In this document: positions 26,284 to 35,271 of the stretch, one piece after another
How positions within the stretch are numbered: the stretch's first letter is position 1
Layout of the letters: the number at the start of each line of letters is the position of its first letter
From: a virus
Reading direction: 5' to 3' (one strand)
DNA length: 64,000 nt
Virus record (IMG/VR): IMGVR_UViG_3300021185_003351
Span: 108,974 to 172,973 of that record
The notes under the pieces: model-generated
Database searches by the model: none
Seen by the model: only the letters and a program-made list of their open reading frames with translations
What the model was told of the DNA's origin: nothing
Translations under genes and position numbers: made by a program

Positions 26284-27260
26284 AAATAGCATTCATAACA
26301 GAAATGGGATTTGAAGGTTATATTGAACAATCACATCCTAATATGAGAACTGAATTTGCTTGGATGTATGCATTACATTCAAATCATATACCATTGTCTA
26401 AATATAATGAAGTATCTGATTATGATCATGTATTTATAATATTTCCAAAAGGAAAATTAAATGTTAACGCTGAAGGAAGTGTTATTGGAAATCAATCTAA
26501 TCCAGCATCTCACTACTTAAAATCTAATCTTATTCAAAAATTAAAGTCATGTAATAAAAAAGTATATTATGTTCAAGAAGGACCAACCTGGTGGTTTACC
26601 GATTATGAAGTAGAAGATCAAATATTATTTTATAACATGTTATCTTCTGTGGATGCTATATATGCTCACAATGAATATGATATGAAATTTTATCGAGGAC
26701 TTATTCCAGGACAAAATGTTCAATGTATTTCTACTTTAATGATTGAAGAATGGATACAAGAGATTGTTCCTCAGACAGAAAACAAAGTTTTAATTGGAGG
26801 AAATTTTGCTAGATGGTATAATGGATTTCAAAGTTATTTGGTTGCATCTGAGTTTGGAGTTCCAATATGGACTCAAGAATCTCATGCAAAAAGAATCAAT
26901 GAGGATCAAATAGAAAATTTAAATCATTTTCCTAGGATGTTGTGGAATCAATGGATGCAAGAAGTTTCTAAATTCAAATATGCAGTTCATTTAATGCCAA
27001 CTATCGCTGCAGGAACATTTAGTTTAAATTGTGCGTATTTTGGAATTCCTTGTATAGGAAATAACAATGTCGACACTCAAAAAATATGTCATCCAGAATT
27101 ATGCGTCGACGTTGATGATATAGAATCAGCTAGACAATTAGCAATTCGATTACGAGATGATTCTGAATTTTATAAAAAGTGTAGCATGGAAGCAAATAAA
27201 AACTATAAACAATATTATAATATAAAAGCATGGAAGAAAAAAATATACGACACACTGTAA
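26280..27260 (+). CDS. GT-B-like glycosyltransferase
   Basis: 326 residues. The N-terminal half begins KIAFITEMGFEGYIEQS. The C-terminal half has KVLIGGNFARWYNGFQSYLVA (about 168-188) with an Arg in the donor site, and AAGTFSLNCAYFGIPCIGNNN (about 242-262), which matches the layout of the nucleotide-binding loop of GT-B enzymes without a strict E-x7-E. The acceptor is unknown. It overlaps the next gene by 31 bases, the longest overlap in the operon. Confidence 0.65.
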   Translation: MKIAFITEMGFEGYIEQSHPNMRTEFAWMYALHSNHIPLSKYNEVSDYDHVFIIFPKGKLNVNAEGSVIGNQSNPASHYLKSNLIQKLKSCNKKVYYVQEGPTWWFTDYEVEDQILFYNMLSSVDAIYAHNEYDMKFYRGLIPGQNVQCISTLMIEEWIQEIVPQTENKVLIGGNFARWYNGFQSYLVASEFGVPIWTQESHAKRINEDQIENLNHFPRMLWNQWMQEVSKFKYAVHLMPTIAAGTFSLNCAYFGIPCIGNNNVDTQKICHPELCVDVDDIESARQLAIRLRDDSEFYKKCSMEANKNYKQYYNIKAWKKKIYDTL

Positions 27261-28285
27261 TAGTACCTAGTTATAATACTCTAGAGCATTTAAAAAATAC
27301 ATATAAAAGTTTACTGTTATATAGTAACAATGTAGATATTATTTTAATTGATGATGCATCAAAAGATGGAACTGCAGAATGGTTTAAAACTATCAAAGAA
27401 TTAAATGTTAAAACTATAGTTTCATCAACTAGAAAAGGACATACATATTGGTATGATGAAGGTATGAGATTGTCAAAAACAGATATAGTTTCAATTTTAC
27501 ACTCAGATATGATAATAGGTCCATGTTATTTTGAAAATATGTTACGTCATTTAGAACCCGGTCGAGTTGTTTGTTCTACAAGAATTGAACCTCCAATACA
27601 TCCTGCAGGAAAAGAAAAGATTGTTAAAGATTTTGGTGATGAAGCTGACACTTTTAATTGGAATGCTTTTGAATCATTTTGTAATGAGGAACGAACATTA
27701 AAATTTGGTGAAACTACTAGAGGTATATTTGCTCCATGGATGCTTTATAAGGAAGATCATCTATCGATCGGAGGACATGATCAAGGATTTGCACCATATG
27801 GGTATGAAGACTCTGATATATTCAATAGATGGATATTAGCTGGTTATGAAATGATACAAGCTCGTGATTCATTATGTTATCATATGACTTGTAGAGGACA
27901 TCGATGGAATGCTGGTGTAGGAATAGAAAACTCAGATTATCAAGAAACTATGAATAATGGTCGTAGACATTTTTTAAAGAAATGGGGGCATTGGATTAAA
28001 AATGATGAATATCAATATCCAATTATTAGTCCCGTTTATAATAAAAAACTAATAATTAATAATATTAATTCAGGATTAGAACAATTAAAAGACTGGTTTA
28101 ATGACGGAGAAGATATTATAGTTGAAATTGACGGAACTACATTTACTCAACAAGATTTTCAATATATATCTAATCTAAATGATATCATAGCAGATAGTGG
28201 CGAAATTGGAACATTTGAGCTAGGAAATATCAAAGTTACTATTAATAATATTAAAGATTACTCAAAAGACCTAATTTTTTTATAG
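27230..28285 (+). CDS. GT2 family glycosyltransferase
   Basis: 351 residues. HTVIVPSYNTLEHLKNTYKSLLLY is the GT2 opening, LIDDASKDGTAEWF (about 38-51) the UDP-binding DD and SxDGT, ILHSDMIIGP (about 87-96) the DxD-type motif, and FAPYGYEDSDIFNRW (about 184-198) the GYEDxD acceptor site. The last 90 residues are an Asn/Asp-rich extension without recognised motif. Last gene of the glycan operon; a T-rich stretch follows its stop. Confidence 0.85.
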   Translation: MEEKNIRHTVIVPSYNTLEHLKNTYKSLLLYSNNVDIILIDDASKDGTAEWFKTIKELNVKTIVSSTRKGHTYWYDEGMRLSKTDIVSILHSDMIIGPCYFENMLRHLEPGRVVCSTRIEPPIHPAGKEKIVKDFGDEADTFNWNAFESFCNEERTLKFGETTRGIFAPWMLYKEDHLSIGGHDQGFAPYGYEDSDIFNRWILAGYEMIQARDSLCYHMTCRGHRWNAGVGIENSDYQETMNNGRRHFLKKWGHWIKNDEYQYPIISPVYNKKLIINNINSGLEQLKDWFNDGEDIIVEIDGTTFTQQDFQYISNLNDIIADSGEIGTFELGNIKVTINNIKDYSKDLIFL

Positions 28286-28300
28286 TTATTGTTACTTTAA

Positions 28301-28316
28301 CATATTTATTTTAAAA
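28301..28316 (+). promoter_or_regulatory. Late-type promoter motif ahead of the lysis genes
   Basis: CATATTTATTTTAAAA lies nine bases before the endolysin ATG. Same late-type core as at 13850, 35239, 38820, 41565, 43675, 63671 and 63939. Confidence 0.5.
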
Positions 28317-28324
28317 GGTAAATA

Positions 28325-29242
28325 ATGTTATTAAAGAAAGGATCAAAAGGTCCAGAAGTTAAAAAACTACAAGAAGCATTAGGATTATCTGCAGATGGAA
28401 TATTTGGTGGAGGTACTAAATTAGCTGTAATAAAATTTCAATCAAATAATGGATTAAATGCAGATGGTATAGTAGGACCTTCAACATGGGAAGTTATTGG
28501 TATCGATACAGATCAAACTAGTGCAGCAGAAGAATCAGAATATACAACTAAAGACGGTTTAGTTATAGATAGAGAATATCTAGATAAAGACGAATATGTA
28601 AGAGATTATGGTAAAATAGAACCATTAGGATTCTTTATTCATCACACTGCAGGATGGGATAATCCTTATAAAACAATACGTGGATGGAACCGAGATACAA
28701 GAGGTAGAGTAGCTACACAATATTGTATTGGCGGCACTAATGTAAAAGGTAAAGCAGCACCCCATGACGGACAAGTAGTAGAATGTTTTCCAAATAACTA
28801 TTTAGGATGGCATTTAGGTAAAGTAGGTGGATTTGATATTTCTAAATTTTCAGGAGGTGTTGAATTAAATAATTTTGGTTATTTAAAAAAGAAAGATGGT
28901 AAGTATTATACTTATGTTAACACGGAAGTAAAACCAGAATATGTTTGTGATTTAGGATATAAATTTAGAGGCCATCAATATTGGCACGCTTATTCCGACA
29001 AACAAATAGAAAGTTTAAGACTGCTTATTTTACATTTAAAAGATATTTATCCTAAAATGGACTTAGAAAATGGTATTCCTAAAATGTTAAAAGAAGGAGT
29101 ACACCCAAAAGAAGCATTTGAATTTAATGAAGATGCTTATAATGCAAAACAATTTGGGTTATGGTCACACACATCTGTAAGAAAAGACAAGTTTGATTGT
29201 TTCCCTCAACCAGAATTAGTAGAAATGTTAAAAAATATATAA
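28325..29242 (+). CDS. Endolysin: peptidoglycan-binding domain plus N-acetylmuramoyl-L-alanine amidase
   Basis: 305 residues. Residues 1-60 are a peptidoglycan-binding domain (KGSKGPEVKKLQEALGL, then DGIFGGGTKLAVIKFQ and DGIVGPSTW). Residues about 95-260 are an amidase-2 domain: GFFIHHTAGWDNP (about 99-111) with the zinc His pair, YCIGG (about 137-141), and GWHLGK (about 161-166) near the second metal ligand. No signal peptide, so it needs a holin, which fits the membrane protein 59 bases downstream. It cuts the amide link between MurNAc and the stem peptide. Confidence 0.9.
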   Translation: MLLKKGSKGPEVKKLQEALGLSADGIFGGGTKLAVIKFQSNNGLNADGIVGPSTWEVIGIDTDQTSAAEESEYTTKDGLVIDREYLDKDEYVRDYGKIEPLGFFIHHTAGWDNPYKTIRGWNRDTRGRVATQYCIGGTNVKGKAAPHDGQVVECFPNNYLGWHLGKVGGFDISKFSGGVELNNFGYLKKKDGKYYTYVNTEVKPEYVCDLGYKFRGHQYWHAYSDKQIESLRLLILHLKDIYPKMDLENGIPKMLKEGVHPKEAFEFNEDAYNAKQFGLWSHTSVRKDKFDCFPQPELVEMLKNI

Positions 29243-29300
29243 AAATAAAAAATAGGTTACTATTATGAATAAGTTACTTCTAAAATTAAGAAGGAAGATT

Positions 29301-29552
29301 ATGGCCTTTAGAGACATGTTTAAAGACGATAATGATATTAATGAGAAAAATGTAGTTGGATTTGCTGCATTTGCAGTAATGGTAATATTTGCAATTGCAG
29401 ATATTGTTACTGGATATATGGGAGAACCATTACATGTAAATGAATTCATATATAATTCGTTTTTATGGATTACCTTAGGTAGTTTTGGTATAGCTGAAGC
29501 CGGTAAGATATTAGGAAAATCAAACTCAGATGATGATCATGAAAATATTTAA
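29301..29552 (+). CDS. Two-helix membrane protein, holin candidate
   Basis: 83 residues from the ATG at 29301, chosen because AAGGAAG lies at the right distance; an ATG at 29265 would add 12 basic residues. Two predicted membrane helices (about 20-37 and 48-66) are separated by a short loop, with charged ends and an acidic tail, as in class II holins. It follows the endolysin and overlaps the adhesin gene. Holin is an inference from size, topology and position. Confidence 0.6.
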   Translation: MAFRDMFKDDNDINEKNVVGFAAFAVMVIFAIADIVTGYMGEPLHVNEFIYNSFLWITLGSFGIAEAGKILGKSNSDDDHENI

Positions 29553-32500
29553 GTATTTATTAATTACTCTATTTAGTCTTATTGTATACAATAGTAATGC
29601 CCAAAATTTAACATTCGGTTGCACAGATCCAGCTGCAGCTAATTATGATCCAAATGCAGACCAACCATTAGAAGGATTAGTTGAAGCATCATCATGTAAT
29701 TTTGTTTGGTTCCAAAATTATGTAGGAATCAATGAAGCATTTTATAATGATTACAGTAGCGAATTTGCAGTTGGTACTAAAATTACATTTGCTGGACAAG
29801 AATATTGGATAGATGCTGTAGCATTTCATAGCAATTGTAATGCTGGAGTAGCGTTAGTATATGTTGCTAATTCTCCTGGCCAAGCAGATGGCAATGAATG
29901 GACTATAGGTGGAATGCTTAACGGTCCTATCTTTTCAGGATCTCCATGGAGCATAACAGAATGTTTTTATAATCCTGGCTGTATGGATGATGATTATATA
30001 GAATATGATCCAAATGCAGATTGGGATGATGGTAGTTGTCAAACTTTAAAAGTATTCGGATGTACAAATCCTAATTCTATTAATTATAATCCTTGGGCTA
30101 ATACTGATGACGGTTCTTGTATAGCTGATTTAAATTGTGGATTTGATTCAATAGAAATTAAAGTAACAATAAAAGTAGATAATTGGCCCGGCGAAACTAG
30201 TTGGTATTTACAACATACCAATCCAACTCAAAATTTAACAGATACAGTTTTTTATGCTCAAAGAGGAACTTATGGTTGGGGACAACAAGGACAAACAATT
30301 GTAACTAAATTTTGCGCTCCAGCTGGTCCAAATCATTTATTACAATTTGTATTGCAAGATTCATATGGTGATGGTATAAGAGGTTCTCAACCACCAACTA
30401 ATAGTGGATTTTGTTTAGTTGAAAATATGTCTTGTCCGGATACTATATTTTATATGTCTGAAGGAGATGCCGATTTTGGTTATATAACTACTAGTGACCC
30501 AAATTATTGGAGTCAAAGAGAACAATATTGCGGTGGACCTCTAATAGACGGATGCACAGATCCATCATATCAAGAATATGATTCATTAGCAACAAATAAT
30601 GATGGCAGTTGTCAAAATCTTCATGTATATGGTTGTATGGATACGTCGGCAATTAATTACAATCCTAATCATACTGCGTGGGATAATATTGAAACATGCG
30701 AATATAGAATTATATTAGAAGACGATGGTGGAGATGGTTGGGGAGAAAGCTTTGTTGGAATTAAACAAGGAGATTCTTTATGGGACTTTAGATTAGGTCC
30801 TGGTACATATGTAGATACATTTTATTTACATTTTATAGTAGAAGATAATCCAAGCCTACAAGAAGAAGTTGAACTGTATTATTTTGAGATAGGTGACGGT
30901 CAACAAAATTCTCAACAAATAGATATTCAAACAATACAGAACTCAGTTAAAATAGAAAATGATTATGGTATTTTAATACATGAAGGAAATTTTCCATGGG
31001 CTAATGGCAATAAGCTCAAAAAGTTTAATACTGTAGCAGATGTTTATACCGCAATACCATTTTGTGGGTATGTATGTACTCCTAAGATATATGGTTGTAT
31101 GGACTCAACATCATTAAATTATAATCCAGACGCCAATGTTGATAATGGTACCTGTATTCCTATTATATATGGATGTACTAATCCATTAGCATTTAATTAT
31201 GATTCAACTGCAACAATAGATGATGGAAGTTGTGTTGCCGTAGTAAATGGGTGCATGGATCCAAATGCATGGAACTATAATTCAAATGCTAACACAGATG
31301 ATGGAAGCTGTATTTATCTAGGATGTACAGATGTAACTGCTTGTAACTATGATTCAATAGCAAATGTTGATAATGGTGGTTGTATGTACCCTGCTCAATA
31401 TTATGATTGCAATTACGTTTGTTTAGAAGACACAGATGGAGATGGTATTTGCGATTCATTAGAGATACCAGGATGTATGAATCCACTTTCAATAAATTAT
31501 AATCCTAATGCAACTGATGACGATGGTTCATGTATACCTTATATATATGGTTGTACCGACTCAACCGCATTTAATTATAATCCATTGGCAAACACAGATG
31601 ATGGTAGCTGTATTCCTATTGTAACGGGGTGTACAGACCCTACCATGTTCAATTATGATCCAAATGCTAACACAGATAATGGTAGTTGTATACCTATTGT
31701 ATACGGTTGCACAGACCCAACATCATTTAATTATAATCCTAATGCTAACACAGATAATGGATCTTGCGTTCCATATATTTACGGCTGTATGGATTCAACT
31801 TCATTGAACTATGATCCAAATGCAAATGTTGATAACGGAACTTGTATACCATTTATTTATGGTTGTATGGATAATACAATGTTTAATTATGATTCAACTG
31901 CAACTGTTGATAATGGCTCATGTATACCATTTATTTATGGTTGTACTGATTCGACAGCATTTAACTATGATCCTTTAGCTAATACCGATAATGGAACTTG
32001 TATTCCTGTAATATATGGTTGTACAGATCCAAGTGCATTTAATTATAATCCTTTAGCTAATACAGAAGATTTTAGTTGTATACCTGTAATATATGGTTGT
32101 ACAGATTCATTAGCTGTAAATTATGATCCTGCAGCAAATGTAGATAATGGTTCTTGTATAACTGCAGTTCCTGGTTGTACAGATCCAAATGCTTATAATT
32201 ATAATCCTAATGCAAACGTTCCTGACTCAGCTTCATGTTTATATGATGCCGGTTGTATTACCGGACCAGGTAATCCATATTGGTTAAATGATGATTGCTA
32301 TGCTTGGGTCATTAATATAGATCCTTATTGTTGTACGGTAGGATGGGATGCGAATTGTCAAAACACATATGACTATTGTGCTGCTAATAGTGGATGGGTT
32401 GGTATTGAAGATTTGGTATATGATGGAGCAGTAGCAATTTATCCAAATCCAACCACCGGAGAAATAAATATAGCAAGTTCAAGATTTAAAAATATTATTG

Positions 32501-32646
32501 TAACTATATATTCAGTTTCCGGTCAGATAGTTGTTAATGAAACAAATGATAATGTTATTGATATAAGTCACTTAGAAGATGGAGTTTATTTTATGAACGT
32601 GAAAGTAGGGGAATTAACTTATATTAGAAAGGTAATCAAACAATGA
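29539..32646 (+). CDS. Secreted Cys/Asp-repeat adhesin-like protein with type IX secretion sorting domain
   Basis: 1035 residues from the ATG at 29539 (an upstream ATG at 29530 adds three). A signal peptide (KIFKYLLITLFSLIVYNSNA) is followed by 19 repeats of the form GC(T/M)D-x4-NY-(D/N)-P-x-A-N-x-D-(D/N)-G-(S/T)-C, the acidic DDGSC unit seen in many flavobacterial surface proteins. Most of the second half is uninterrupted repeats linked by IYGC. A Cys-rich block (DPYCCTVGWDANC) precedes the end. The last 75 residues (AIYPNPTTGEINIASS, ending GELTYIRKVIKQ) are a type A C-terminal sorting domain of the type IX secretion system. It would be carried across the outer membrane by host machinery and anchored on the cell. 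Function on the surface is unknown. Confidence 0.88.
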   Translation: MKIFKYLLITLFSLIVYNSNAQNLTFGCTDPAAANYDPNADQPLEGLVEASSCNFVWFQNYVGINEAFYNDYSSEFAVGTKITFAGQEYWIDAVAFHSNCNAGVALVYVANSPGQADGNEWTIGGMLNGPIFSGSPWSITECFYNPGCMDDDYIEYDPNADWDDGSCQTLKVFGCTNPNSINYNPWANTDDGSCIADLNCGFDSIEIKVTIKVDNWPGETSWYLQHTNPTQNLTDTVFYAQRGTYGWGQQGQTIVTKFCAPAGPNHLLQFVLQDSYGDGIRGSQPPTNSGFCLVENMSCPDTIFYMSEGDADFGYITTSDPNYWSQREQYCGGPLIDGCTDPSYQEYDSLATNNDGSCQNLHVYGCMDTSAINYNPNHTAWDNIETCEYRIILEDDGGDGWGESFVGIKQGDSLWDFRLGPGTYVDTFYLHFIVEDNPSLQEEVELYYFEIGDGQQNSQQIDIQTIQNSVKIENDYGILIHEGNFPWANGNKLKKFNTVADVYTAIPFCGYVCTPKIYGCMDSTSLNYNPDANVDNGTCIPIIYGCTNPLAFNYDSTATIDDGSCVAVVNGCMDPNAWNYNSNANTDDGSCIYLGCTDVTACNYDSIANVDNGGCMYPAQYYDCNYVCLEDTDGDGICDSLEIPGCMNPLSINYNPNATDDDGSCIPYIYGCTDSTAFNYNPLANTDDGSCIPIVTGCTDPTMFNYDPNANTDNGSCIPIVYGCTDPTSFNYNPNANTDNGSCVPYIYGCMDSTSLNYDPNANVDNGTCIPFIYGCMDNTMFNYDSTATVDNGSCIPFIYGCTDSTAFNYDPLANTDNGTCIPVIYGCTDPSAFNYNPLANTEDFSCIPVIYGCTDSLAVNYDPAANVDNGSCITAVPGCTDPNAYNYNPNANVPDSASCLYDAGCITGPGNPYWLNDDCYAWVINIDPYCCTVGWDANCQNTYDYCAANSGWVGIEDLVYDGAVAIYPNPTTGEINIASSRFKNIIVTIYSVSGQIVVNETNDNVIDISHLEDGVYFMNVKVGELTYIRKVIKQ

Positions 32647-33767
32647 TTAGACATTTATTATTAATATTAACTTTAGTACCAACTATTTTATTTAGCCAAT
32701 TCACAGTAACTACTAGTACTAAATCTTGGGATAAAGAAAAAGAAAAATGGAAGCCGTTTGAAGACTTTGACAAAAAATTTAAGAAGGCAATTAAATTTGC
32801 TACTTTCTATGGCGCATTTAATGGTAACAATAGTATTGCAGATGTAGACGTATTTTCAGTTAATACAGGACAATTAATTACTAAAACAAATGAAACTCCA
32901 TTTGATTATTCCATTGTAGCCGGCGTTAGAAAAATTGCAAGATTTGGATATGAAAATAGACAATCTGTATTTTATAATGGAACAGAACATTCGTATGCAG
33001 ATGCAGCTACAATAGGTAAGGTATCTGGATTTGAATTTTTATTTGAAGTAGATTGGAAGCGAAGATTTGGAAATACCTTTTTAGATCAACAGCATTTTTT
33101 AAGATATGTAGCTGATCAATGGATTATAAAAGTAGAATATATGCAGCAAGGTTTTGCTGATATAAAATATTTTGAGTCTTCACAAAGATATAGACAAAAA
33201 GTTGGAGATAAATTTTCTTGGAATATAGGTATAGTTCAAAGAATTTCAGAACCATATGGATATAATCCATTAGAAGAATTTATATTACCAAATGGTAGTT
33301 TACATTACACTTCATTAGCATTACAAGAAGGATATAATGTAGATTTTTTACCTGGAGGCGAAATAAATTATTTGAATCCAGAAGGAGAAGTAGTTGCAGA
33401 TAATAGTATAATTTGGGAAGAAGTAGTTATACCTCAAGTATTATCTGATTATGTGGAAAGAAAGAAAAATGAAATACCACAACAATGGAATCATTCGTTG
33501 GTAATGGGATATGATTTTTATCATTATACTAAAACATTTTGGATACATTCTTGGGCAAGTGTAATGCCATTTCATTTAGAAACAGGTACTTATGCTTATC
33601 ATAAATTTATAGCACCTAAGCAAACATGGATAGACTTTGGTGGAGGATTCATTCTAGGAAATAGGATAAACAAACATTTAGGTATATTTATAGAGGGCAA
33701 GTATAACAAGTATTGGAATAGAAGATGGCATGATTTTAGTGTGGGATTGAATTACATAATTTTTTGA
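32643..33767 (+). CDS. Predicted outer-membrane beta-barrel protein
   Basis: 374 residues with a signal peptide (IRHLLLILTLVPTILFS) and many alternating hydrophobic strands flanked by aromatic residues. It ends HDFSVGLNYIIF, a terminal strand closing with Phe as in BamA-inserted barrels. It overlaps the adhesin gene by four bases. In gliding flavobacteria a barrel-associated SprF partner often follows its T9SS adhesin gene, but the PorP/SprF hallmark near the N-terminus is absent here, so a partner role is only a suggestion. It could instead mask a receptor. Confidence 0.7.
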   Translation: MIRHLLLILTLVPTILFSQFTVTTSTKSWDKEKEKWKPFEDFDKKFKKAIKFATFYGAFNGNNSIADVDVFSVNTGQLITKTNETPFDYSIVAGVRKIARFGYENRQSVFYNGTEHSYADAATIGKVSGFEFLFEVDWKRRFGNTFLDQQHFLRYVADQWIIKVEYMQQGFADIKYFESSQRYRQKVGDKFSWNIGIVQRISEPYGYNPLEEFILPNGSLHYTSLALQEGYNVDFLPGGEINYLNPEGEVVADNSIIWEEVVIPQVLSDYVERKKNEIPQQWNHSLVMGYDFYHYTKTFWIHSWASVMPFHLETGTYAYHKFIAPKQTWIDFGGGFILGNRINKHLGIFIEGKYNKYWNRRWHDFSVGLNYIIF

Positions 33768-33775
33768 GAGATAAA

Positions 33776-34072
33776 ATGGCAACAGAATTAAATGAAGACA
33801 CAGGTTTTAGAATAAGTATAAAAAGCTTAGTTGGAATAGGTGCCGGAATGGCAACAATTATTAGTATGTGGTTTGTATTACAAGCAGATATAGCAGAAGC
33901 AAAAGAGTTACCAGCACCTTTACCACCAGATGTTACTAGAATGGAATTTGATATGAAGGATCAATTGATTCGTCAAACAATTATGACTACACAAAAAGAT
34001 GTAGAAGAAGTAAAAGAAGATATGAAAAGAATTGAGGAAAAGTTAGATAAGTTGATTGAAAAAAGGAGATAA
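33776..34072 (+). CDS. Membrane-anchored coiled-coil protein, possible spanin-like
   Basis: 98 residues from the ATG at 33776 (a TTG at 33764 is less likely). One membrane helix (about 20-36) is followed by a Pro-rich linker (ELPAPLPPD) and a coiled coil of heptads to the C-terminus (TTQKDVEEVKEDMKRIEEKLDKLIEKRR). Such a single-helix plus coiled-coil layout is typical of phage i-spanins. It lies in the lysis and envelope block. No lipobox partner was seen next to it. Confidence 0.6.
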   Translation: MATELNEDTGFRISIKSLVGIGAGMATIISMWFVLQADIAEAKELPAPLPPDVTRMEFDMKDQLIRQTIMTTQKDVEEVKEDMKRIEEKLDKLIEKRR

Positions 34073-34074
34073 TC

Positions 34075-34401
34075 ATGAAAATGTTTTTAACAATAATAGG
34101 GTTATTTGTATCAACACTATGTTTTTCACAAATACAAGTTATACAATTTAATGCAAATTGGAATAATGCTAATTCAGTAACTTGGTTAAATAAATTATCA
34201 GATTGTAAGACAGGTCAAGTAGACATTGTAACTGATAAAGCATCACAAGCAAAATATAAAATAATAGTAGTTCCGACCATAATAGTTTTCAACCAAGGCG
34301 AAGAAATAAAAAGATATCAAGCAAATATCATGATGCAAATAGACGCCAAGTTAGAAGATATTCAAACAGTTGTAGATGAAACGGTAATGGAATCTTTCTA
34401 A
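34075..34401 (+). CDS. Exported thioredoxin-fold protein lacking the CxxC active site
   Basis: 108 residues with a signal peptide (KMFLTIIGLFVSTLCFS). VIQFNANWNNANSVTWLNKL (about 23-42) aligns with the thioredoxin strand and WCGPC active site, but the cysteines are replaced (NWNNAN). YKIIVVPTIIVFNQGEEIKRY (about 62-82) contains the cis-Pro strand VPT. It probably binds rather than reduces a periplasmic or surface protein. Neighbours are the adhesin and barrel genes. Its stop overlaps the next start (TAATG). Confidence 0.65.
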   Translation: MKMFLTIIGLFVSTLCFSQIQVIQFNANWNNANSVTWLNKLSDCKTGQVDIVTDKASQAKYKIIVVPTIIVFNQGEEIKRYQANIMMQIDAKLEDIQTVVDETVMESF

Positions 34402-34856
34402 TGTATGAATATAAATGCACAGTAAATAAAATAGTAGACGGAGATACGGTAGACGTAGATATAGATTTAGGATTTGGGATAGTACTAACTGACGAACGAG
34501 TTAGAATTATGGGAATCGATACTCCAGAATCAAGAACAAGAAATAAAATTGAAAAACTTTTTGGGTTAGCAGCAAAGAAACGATTAAAAGAACTTCTTTC
34601 AAAACATTGTGTTCTTAAAACAGAAATCAATAAAGACGGCGAAGATATGAAAGGAAAGTTTGGAAGAGTACTAGGAGATTTTGTAGCAGCAGATGGTAGA
34701 CTAGTAACTGACATAATGATAGAAGAAGGCCATGCAGTTGCATATCATGGGCAATCCAAAGATGACGTTCAAGTTGCACACTTAGAAAATAGAAAAAAAT
34801 TATTAGCAGAAGGTATTATACTTCAATCGGATATCAATAAAGTTTCAAAAAAATAG
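34401..34856 (+). CDS. Staphylococcal-nuclease-type thermonuclease
   Basis: 151 residues. VNKIVDGDTVDVDIDLGFG (about 7-25) holds the two calcium-site Asp, RVRIMGIDTPESRT (about 33-46) the catalytic Arg and Glu, and KFGRVLG (about 88-94) the second catalytic Arg. No signal peptide. It would cut DNA or RNA to short oligonucleotides. Possible roles are host DNA breakdown or clearing DNA at lysis; the first is likelier without export. Ends just before a promoter. Confidence 0.88.
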   Translation: MYEYKCTVNKIVDGDTVDVDIDLGFGIVLTDERVRIMGIDTPESRTRNKIEKLFGLAAKKRLKELLSKHCVLKTEINKDGEDMKGKFGRVLGDFVAADGRLVTDIMIEEGHAVAYHGQSKDDVQVAHLENRKKLLAEGIILQSDINKVSKK

Positions 34857-34882
34857 GATATCTGTATATTTTTTCATATAAT
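34854..34882 (+). promoter_or_regulatory. Promoter upstream of the membrane-protein gene
   Basis: TAGGAT at 34854-34859 (at the thermonuclease stop), 17 bases, TATAAT at 34877-34882; the ATG follows eight bases later. Confidence 0.65.
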
Positions 34883-34889
34883 ATAATAT

Positions 34890-35237
34890 ATGAATTATCG
34901 ACTAATAACATTTGCAATCATTTTATTTATAATAGGCCAAGGAATGGTTTGGATACAAGTTAATGGACCTCTAATATGGCCATGGGCTAAAAAATATAAA
35001 TTATTACTATTATTATTTGGAATTCCAATTACTTATTTGTTTATGGAAGCAACAAGATTTGCAGTAACTGGATTTGAAGGAATGTTTTGGCCCGGTAGAT
35101 TTGTATCATTTGTTTCCGGAATCATGATATTTACATTGTTTACATATATGTTTAAAGGAGAAGGCATAACATTGAAAACTGCAGTTTCGTTAACATTGGC
35201 ATCGTGTATAATATTAATACAGTTATTTTGGAAATAA
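34890..35237 (+). CDS. Four-helix membrane protein of unknown function
   Basis: 115 residues with four predicted membrane helices (about 5-24, 36-53, 68-87 and 94-112), short loops and no signal peptide. Conserved-looking GQGMVWIQVNGP after helix 1 and ATRFAV before helix 3. It resembles membrane proteins found in marine T4-like phages, with no known function. Single gene between an early-type promoter and a late motif. Confidence 0.65.
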   Translation: MNYRLITFAIILFIIGQGMVWIQVNGPLIWPWAKKYKLLLLLFGIPITYLFMEATRFAVTGFEGMFWPGRFVSFVSGIMIFTLFTYMFKGEGITLKTAVSLTLASCIILIQLFWK

Positions 35238-35238
35238 A

Positions 35239-35255
35239 CATATTTATATATAAAA
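35239..35255 (+). promoter_or_regulatory. Late-type promoter motif ahead of the 847-residue protein
   Basis: CATATTTATATATAAAA, followed after 16 bases by the ATG at 35272. Confidence 0.55.
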
Positions 35256-35271
35256 TAGCACTAGGAATTAT

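Noticed and set aside
31060-32230. Assembly artefact or CRISPR-like array in the repeat region of the adhesin
   Set aside because: The repeats are diverged at the nucleotide level, stay in one reading frame and encode a coherent Cys/Asp repeat with signal and sorting domains, so they are protein repeats.
32643-33767. PorP/SprF assignment for the barrel protein
   Set aside because: Position after an adhesin fits, but the N-terminal motif typical of that family is absent and the length is larger.
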